NCBI RefSeq assembly: GCF_902148855.1
Contig: NC_043978.1
Coordinates: 46,961,631-47,025,630, forward strand
Origin: Sphaeramia orbicularis
Taxonomy: Eukaryota; Chordata; Actinopteri; Kurtiformes; Apogonidae
Reading direction: 5' to 3'
Length of the DNA stretch: 64,000 nt
A program made the translations under genes and the position numbers. Under the pieces are notes generated by a model. The model saw only the letters and a program-made list of their open reading frames with translations, was not told the origin of the DNA and searched no databases. This document shows, piece by piece, positions 58,570 to 64,000 of this stretch (positions are counted from its first letter, which is position 1; each line of letters opens with the position of its first letter).

Positions 58570-59341
58570 CACTGTAAAAAATGACTGTAGAATTAACACC
58601 AAAAAGTTGTAAAATTGTAACATGAAAAAACTGTAAGTGACAATACAATGCAAAATTGTTTATCTGAAAATATTTTTGTGTCAATGATTAAATCAAATAT
58701 AGCTGTAGTTTTTACAGGAAGAGTATGTTAACAAAACCAGATTTGTATGTAGAAATAATGTATTTCTATTGTTTTTAGAAAATAAAACTAAATTGAAAAA
58801 CATTTTGGTGTTGTTTAAATTGCAAGACCATAATGTTGAAATAACGGCCTATTTGCTTTTTTTTTCTCTTTTTTTAAAATAAAAAAGTTACATAAAAAAG
58901 TAAACATTTAACAATTCAACATTTTAAACTTGTAAATTAATGAGTTAGAGTTGGTAGAGCGGCTCGTCCAATAACCAAAGGGTTGGTGGTTCGAATCCTG
59001 GCTCCGACTGTCCATATGTCAAAGTGTCCATGGAAGACACTGAACCCTAAATTGTTTCCAGTTGGACCTGGTGGATTTGGAAAATGCTTTGGACACCATG
59101 AAGGTGTAGAAAATGTGCTAAATAAGTGCAGTCCATTTACCATTTAAATTCAATGTTAAATCTACTTGTTTAAACTGTTAAATCTACATTTTTAAACTGT
59201 TAAATCTATATGTTGAAAATGTTAAATCTACATGTTACTCTGTAAATATGTTTACAGTTGGATGTGTTTTTTACAGTGTTGTTCTGGAAACCACAGCTGC
59301 CAGTTTTTTTCTGTAAAAACAACAGGATTTTTTTTACAGTG
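58570..59341 (+). mobile_element. TA-flanked miniature element CACTG, copy B
   Basis: The ends CACTGTAAAAAATGACTG and TTTTTTTTACAGTG are flanked by TA at 58568-58569 and 59342-59343. It is the opposite orientation of copy A. It is 130 bp longer, largely because a 'gttaaatctacatgtt' motif near 59150-59235 is repeated about four times rather than twice. Confidence 0.9.
58945..59012 (+). repeat. tRNA-like SINE head inside CACTG copy B
   Basis: 'gttggtagagcggc' (A-box-like) and 'ggttcgaatcc' (B box) are followed by 'gaagacactgaaccctaa'. It is the counterpart of 3228-3296 in copy A. Confidence 0.7.
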
Positions 59342-59425
59342 TACATTTTACACATATACATTTACATTTTGCGCATTGCTGAGGGTAATGGAAACCCAGC
59401 TACTGATTCACGGGCTTGTCTTTAA

Positions 59426-59797
59426 CTCTTTAAAACCTGACGTGTCATCACTGACACACCCTGTGCAGATGCAGTTCAGATGGCTGTAACTCTTTTAGTG
59501 TTTGTGCCGTTGGAAAAATTCCAACGGTTTCTGAAACCTGAGATGTTGCACTTTATAGCTTTACTGGGTCATTACAGTCATTTCACTCACACCTGCAGTA
59601 GAAGCTGGAGAATAAGCCGTTTTAGCCGAAGTATAACCTGCAGTAAGTTGTAAATGGCTGCTAGATTTTGAAAGTTCTAAATGCTCTGAAAAAATGGGCA
59701 GAAGGACTCACTCACAGTATATTTTCTAACTTTTTTTATAGTCAAAATAAGAAAAAAAAAGTTCAGACGGACCATTTTAGGCTTAGGGTTTAATGGG
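59426..59797. mobile_element. Probable TTAA-flanked family F4
   Basis: TTAA at 59422-59425 with 'ctctttaaaacctga', and 'agggtttaatggg' before TTAT at 59798-59801, form a short imperfect inverted repeat. A single copy only, so the assignment rests on the ends. Confidence 0.5.
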
Positions 59798-59801
59798 TTA
59801 T

Positions 59802-60223
59802 AGTGAATCACATAACACTGGACTACATTTACTACATTTGACAGCAATTTGACGATTTACTAAAGTTTGTAGTGTTGATAATGTTTCTTTTTTTTAATTG
59901 GGTTTTAGACACTAAATATCTGTTGTGAATATTGAGTTGGAAAAGCTTGCAAAACCCCTGATCTATCCCCTTGTTTTTTTTCCCTTTCTTCTTGGCTTGT
60001 GACTCGGCAGATGGAGTGTAAGATGAAAATGTAAGAAGTAAATCTAAATAGGAGTCAAAACATGGTGGTAAACCTTTACTGTGGAGTTTTGGCAGAACAC
60101 CACATAATACTAAATCAAAGCATTAAGCCGAAGCCAGGCGGCTCGCACTTAGAAAAACAGGATATATAGCCGCATACTGTATACTTGTGAATTTACCAAA
60201 TAAGAGCACACACATATGTGCAG

Positions 60224-60224
<1 letters not shown>
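59802..60224. other. No gene seen
   Basis: Unrecognised DNA. Confidence 0.4.

Positions 60225-60271
<47 letters not shown>
60225..60271. repeat. (CA)n microsatellite
   Basis: About 23 CA units, uninterrupted. Confidence 0.97.
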
Positions 60272-60273
<2 letters not shown>

Positions 60274-60944
60274 TGTCTAGTGTTTCAGTAGATTGGCTGG
60301 CCCCTGCCTACTGCTGTGATTTATTGTGGCAAATTGAAAGATTCCAAGAAGTGAGTCAGTTTGTGTTGGCAGGACTTCAGTCCAGCCTGCAGGTCAATGC
60401 CCTCACACATACACATACTCTTCCTCATAATAACTGGAGAAGCCGGTATAAGCCTCCCTAAGCAAATACACTGCTAAAACAATATCCATTAAAGCAGGAG
60501 ATGGTGGCCATAAGTCAGGAGGCTGCGGCCCCTGCTAACAGAGTGGCTCCGACACAGTGTGACGGCAGCGGTGAGTGATGACCCGTCATCAATCACACAC
60601 CACTTCTGTCCTGGTTGACATACCGTAATCTGACTCCCTCTGCAGAGACAGGTCATCACAGGAATGTTCTCTGGGTGCATCTGCAGGGAAAGTTTCCTGT
60701 CATCAGTTTGACATTTCACTTTATGGGTGCGGGTGCCCTTAACCACTTTTGTTACTTTTTATGCTACTTTACTTTACTATTACACTACTCAACATGGGGA
60801 CATGTGTGCCAAAAGAGAAGATTTGTCTGGGGAATAAAAACAGTATGTTTAATTTAACTTAGTAGTTCATGGTGTAAGATTTACCATCTAATTGCAAAAA
60901 TTAGATGGTTCATCTAGAAATTTTCATCTATGTCAGCGTATTTC
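60272..60944. other. No gene seen
   Basis: Relatively GC-rich at 60490-60700, with overlapping frames on both strands and no motif. Confidence 0.45.
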
Positions 60945-61075
60945 AACCTTGGGGTTGCCTAAAATTTCTAGTAATTGATAAAAAATAAATAATAATAATA
61001 ATAAAACTTACTAATAAAAAATATATGGTGAGTTGAGACAATCACAATACATTTAGATTACAAAAAACTCCTCAT
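60945..61075 (+). mobile_element. hAT fragment related to 10758-11320
   Basis: 'tttcaaccttggggttgcct' and 'aaatttctagtaattgat' with 'aaaaatatatggtgagttga' match the reverse of 10758-11320. The other end is missing. Confidence 0.7.
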
Positions 61076-61242
61076 TGTTGAGAGTTACAGGGTGATGCTG
61101 CTCCACTTATTTATTTTTTTCATTATTAAGTTTCAACAGGGTCATCACTGTCGTCGCATGACATTTGCAATGCAAAAATAAAGCAATATTTTAATACGGC
61201 CAATCACTGTGAAAGCACTCAAGTAATAAGCAAAGGTTAGAA

Positions 61243-61251
61243 AATATATAC

Positions 61252-61337
<86 letters not shown>
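61243..61337. repeat. (TA)n microsatellite
   Basis: About 45 TA units with one interruption. Confidence 0.97.
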
Positions 61338-61340
<3 letters not shown>

Positions 61341-62085
61341 TTCCAATTTAATTGCATGAAATGAAAATGTTCCTGTTGTGTAAATCTATTCTTATCTACA
61401 GAGCATGGGGTCTCCTTCACAGAATCCATCATACTGTGCTGTAAGGTTTCTACAGTGGCTCAGAAGGGACAACTTTCTATTTTATGGCTTTTTATCATGT
61501 TTGTTGGAATTTCTGCCTGGTTGGTCCAGTTTTCTTTTGATTTATCTTTTATTTTATGTGTGTATACAACTTTATAATCACACAATTTTCCAGACTTACA
61601 TAACCAAAATCCCACCACTGACACCTTTAGATGCTCATAAAGTTACCTTTTGCAATGACTGCACTTTTCAGGTCTCCTTAAAAATCCCAGATGAATGCTG
61701 TGACAACGATGACTTTGGTCTAATTCAGACACAAAATTCAGAAAAGTGTGGTTAAGGTTAAAATAAGACTGAGTTTTCATGGTTATAGTAACAAATTCAG
61801 CTTAAAATTTGTGAAGGGACAAAACTGTGTTGCAGGGAGCGGTTGCAGTAGTGTGAACTGGTCCGTCTCAGTTTGACTTAATCCCAGTAATTTGCATTGC
61901 TATCAACTGCTTGTTAAAATTGCCAGAAGCTGGTCTGTGAACAGTGTTTCAATCACTGTCCTCATCCATACTTTAAGACGGTACAAGTTAGCCTTTATGC
62001 AGATACAACAAAAAAGCATGAAAAGTGGTGTTGCTGCCAAGTGTCAGGTTTACAGGTGATAAGAAGAAGAATCTGTATTTTGTCA
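61338..62085. other. No gene seen
   Basis: A 116-codon plus frame (61405-61755) has a hydrophobic middle but no family I recognise and no splice context. Confidence 0.45.
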
Positions 62086-62089
62086 GTAG

Positions 62090-62318
62090 GTTCACACACA
62101 CCACACCCAAATTTGGCTTCTGCTTTTAACCCATCACTGCATGATGCATACATGCATCACACACTGCATACTGGGAGCAGTTAGCTCGCCATATCAGGCG
62201 CCTGGGGAGCAAATGGGGGGATAAGTGCCTTGCTCAAGGGCACATCAGCCAACAGCTCTCTGCCAGTTCAGGGAATTGAACCGGTTCTACCAGCCATCTA
62301 GACCAACACTGCCCCCAA
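62090..62318 (-). mobile_element. tRNA-derived SINE, uninterrupted copy
   Basis: The same family as 26285-27618. On the minus strand a tRNA-like head with 'ggttcaattcc' is followed by 'gtgcccttgagcaaggcac', then the body to about 62090. The head lies within 10 bp of the tRNA-Ala 3' end. Confidence 0.8.
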
Positions 62319-62323
62319 AACAG

Positions 62324-62395
62324 TGGAGATGCCGGGGATTGAACCCGGGGCCTCATACATGCAAAGCATGCGCTCTACCACTGAGCTACATCCCC
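62324..62395 (-). tRNA. tRNA-Ala (anticodon TGC)
   Basis: A 72-nt cloverleaf delivering alanine to GCN codons. The acceptor GGGGATG/CATCTCC closes with one G-T wobble. The D arm is GCTCAGTGGTAGAGC. The loop TTTGCAT gives anticodon TGC, and the T arm is CCGGG TTCAATC CCCGG. A T4 run follows the 3' end within 10 nt on the minus strand, a polymerase III terminator. It is the best preserved tRNA gene here and lies outside the 38-44 kb cluster. Confidence 0.92.
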
Positions 62396-63006
62396 TTCAC
62401 TATCTTAGTCATAGAGGAGTAACAATGTGTTTTCAGTCTGAGAAAGGAGATGAGTAGTGGTCTCTTGTTTGTTCCCCCCTTCCAAAGAAAACTATCTGTA
62501 GAGCTATATCCTCCACTCATCCTCAGCCTTAACCCTTTAAAGGGCAAGTGACTATATTTGGTAATTTCCACATCCATTACAAGACAGTGATAGCAACAGT
62601 TCCAGTGAAGACAGTGAGTCCACAATCTCAGGTCCAATGTGGTCTCCAGGGTCTGTAAGGTCCACCTCTGCATGAACAGTGAGTGGACCTGCTTGGTTAG
62701 GTACCATGAAGTAATGTAACTAAAGTAAGGAATGATGTTCAAAGGGAGAATGTGGATGTGGACAGGGGTCTGGATCAGCACTTATGATGGTCTAATGTTC
62801 TACAATACATGTTCCTTTCACATTACATGTTTTTCCTGTATTTTTGATAAATACTTCTTGGATTTTTTTTTTTTTTTTTTCCACATATGGGCAAGGAGCC
62901 CAATATGGTAACTTTACTGACCTTGATTTTTTACATGACAATAACATTTTTTGAAAAACTTCACAAAAGTAATAATGTCTTGTTATGTCCTCCAACAACA
63001 CACTAA

Positions 63007-63853
63007 GGCTACGTTCAGACAGCAGGTCTTAATGCACAATTCAGATTTTTTGGTGGAATCCGATTTTTTTGTATACTCGTTCATATTATGCATTAAATGC
63101 AACTTCTATCAGTTTTGAGTATGAACTGAATGCGACCCTGAAGTGACCCACGTGTGCAAAAGAGGTCCTGATGTAATATGTGACCATGAAGGCATGCGCT
63201 GTGTTTACAGAAGGAAATATGTATTTCCCGCCGCTCCTCCTCCTGCGATGCTGAACTGTGACATTTGTTGCATTTCAGTGACGTAAAGGTCAGAAAAATG
63301 TGACCTGGCCGTCAAAACTGAAGTCGCGTTGCAAAATACCAGATGCATATCAGATTTAGAAACGCATACAATCACGGAAAAACTTATTAGACCATTGAAA
63401 GTCATCAAAAACAATGGTTATGCAATCAAGTACCAACTCCTGTGTGTATCATGTGACTAAAATGGAAAGAAAAGAAAACATGGAATGCCTAAAAGCACTG
63501 TTTTTGTCAGTACAATGCCATAAATATTAATGTAAGAACTGAAGTGATTTTAGTTATTATCAAGAAAACACAGAAAATGGATAGATATCTTCTTATATTC
63601 TTGCTGTTATCATGATATTTGTCCAAACAAATGTACCTTTAGTTGTACCAGGCATTAAAATGAACAAGAAGCTGAAGAAAAAAACAGGTGATCTAATAAT
63701 TTTCTCCGTGACTGTCTGAAAATGGCCTGGGTTGGGTTTGAAAAAATCGGATTTGTGCCGTTCAAACTGTCTTTAAAAGATCGGATACAGGTCACATATG
63801 GGCAAAAAAAAAATCAGATTTGGGCTACATTTGCCTGCAGTCTGAACGTAGCC
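63007..63853 (-). mobile_element. PIF/Harbinger-like miniature element inside F2
   Basis: The ends GGCTACGTTCAGACAGCAGG and CCTGCAGTCTGAACGTAGCC are inverted repeats. The flanks are TAA (63004-63006) and CAA (63854-63856). The uninterrupted F2 copies near 36830 and 42790 show the empty site, with TAA in the former. Split by the element at 63369-63714. Confidence 0.88.
63369..63714. mobile_element. Tc1/mariner-type miniature element, innermost of a triple nest
   Basis: The ends CAATCACGGAAAAACTTATT and AATAATTTTCTCCGTGACTG are inverted repeats. TA lies on the left (63367-63368) and TC, a decayed TA, on the right. It interrupts the 'ccacatatgaaagtggcc' segment of the Harbinger-like family as seen at 54.7 kb. 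Non-coding. Confidence 0.85.
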
Positions 63854-64000
63854 CAAGGTTGACATTTTGAATTTCAGAGTATTTCTATGAGTGACCTATA
63901 AAGCGTTAAACACAGTATGTAACAAGCTAACAGCCGATGATGTTTTCGACAGAAGGACGGTCTTGTAGGCCTAAATCTCATTAAGTCCACCATGTTGGTA

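Larger units (their letters stand above)
57998..59402. mobile_element. Inverted-repeat element TAGCTGGGTTTCCATTAC
   Basis: The ends TAGCTGGGTTTCCATTAC and GTAATGGAAACCCAGCTA are perfect inverted repeats. Without the nested element at 58570-59341 it would be about 630 bp. No clear target duplication or coding frame; superfamily unassigned. Confidence 0.82.
62533..63905 (+). mobile_element. TTAA-flanked family F2, longest copy, interrupted
   Basis: TTAA at 62529-62532 with 'ccctttaaagggcaagtgac', and the right end 'gacctataaagcg' before TTAA at 63906-63909. It contains the F2 core also found at 37.7 and 45.0 kb, a poly-T run, and the Harbinger-like insertion at 63007-63853. Confidence 0.85.

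Noticed and set aside
58945-59012. Functional tRNA gene
   Set aside because: The A and B boxes are present, but the anticodon arm and acceptor stem do not form, and it lies inside a transposon present twice.
61405-61755. 116-codon frame with a hydrophobic middle
   Set aside because: No recognised family, no splice sites placed, and it begins beside a TA microsatellite; not enough to call a gene.

Overview
The window reads as non-coding nuclear DNA of a ray-finned (probably percomorph) fish. It is AT-rich, full of microsatellites, carries several vertebrate-type nuclear tRNA sequences, and is packed with repeat families known from fish genomes: hAT, Tc1/mariner, PIF/Harbinger-like and TTAA-flanked miniature elements, tRNA-derived SINEs, and 3' ends of L2/Rex1-like LINEs. 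I found no convincing exon of a host protein-coding gene on either strand. The longer open frames lie in microsatellites, in transposon remnants, or in DNA I do not recognise. The window is best read as intergenic or deep-intronic.

Layout. 0-6 kb: a 0.6-kb tandem repeat, invaded by a TA-flanked element that carries a tRNA-like promoter and by a Helitron-like element whose empty site survives in sister units; a hAT miniature element sits inside an older element. 6-14 kb: a terminal-inverted-repeat element with a short conserved-looking coding start, a LINE end, a TTAA-flanked element, a 0.6-kb foldback element, a Harbinger-like element broken by LINE ends, and two hAT elements. 15-25 kb: nested hAT and unclassified repeats, a hAT element with a perfect 8-bp duplication, three TTAA-flanked elements with internal tandem amplification, and an internally deleted mariner. 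26-36 kb: a three-level nest (SINE, Harbinger-like, hAT), a candidate solo LTR, and a nested pair of elements.

36.8-45.9 kb: a cluster with tRNA-Pro(UGG), tRNA-Val(AAC) and tRNA-Asp-like sequences, tandemly duplicated and then partly copied in inverted orientation 4-6 kb away. 46-64 kb: more TTAA-flanked elements, a second copy of the same mariner deletion derivative, a pogo-like helix-turn-helix fragment, a nested pair at 58-59.4 kb, an intact-looking tRNA-Ala(UGC) at 62.3 kb, and a second three-level nest (TTAA element, Harbinger-like, TA-flanked element).

Apart from the tRNA genes, little here is likely to act for the host. The main value is the nesting, which gives relative ages, and several empty-site comparisons inside the window that fix element ends and target duplications from the sequence alone. 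Family names rest on terminal repeats, target duplications and remembered consensus sequences; no database search was possible.
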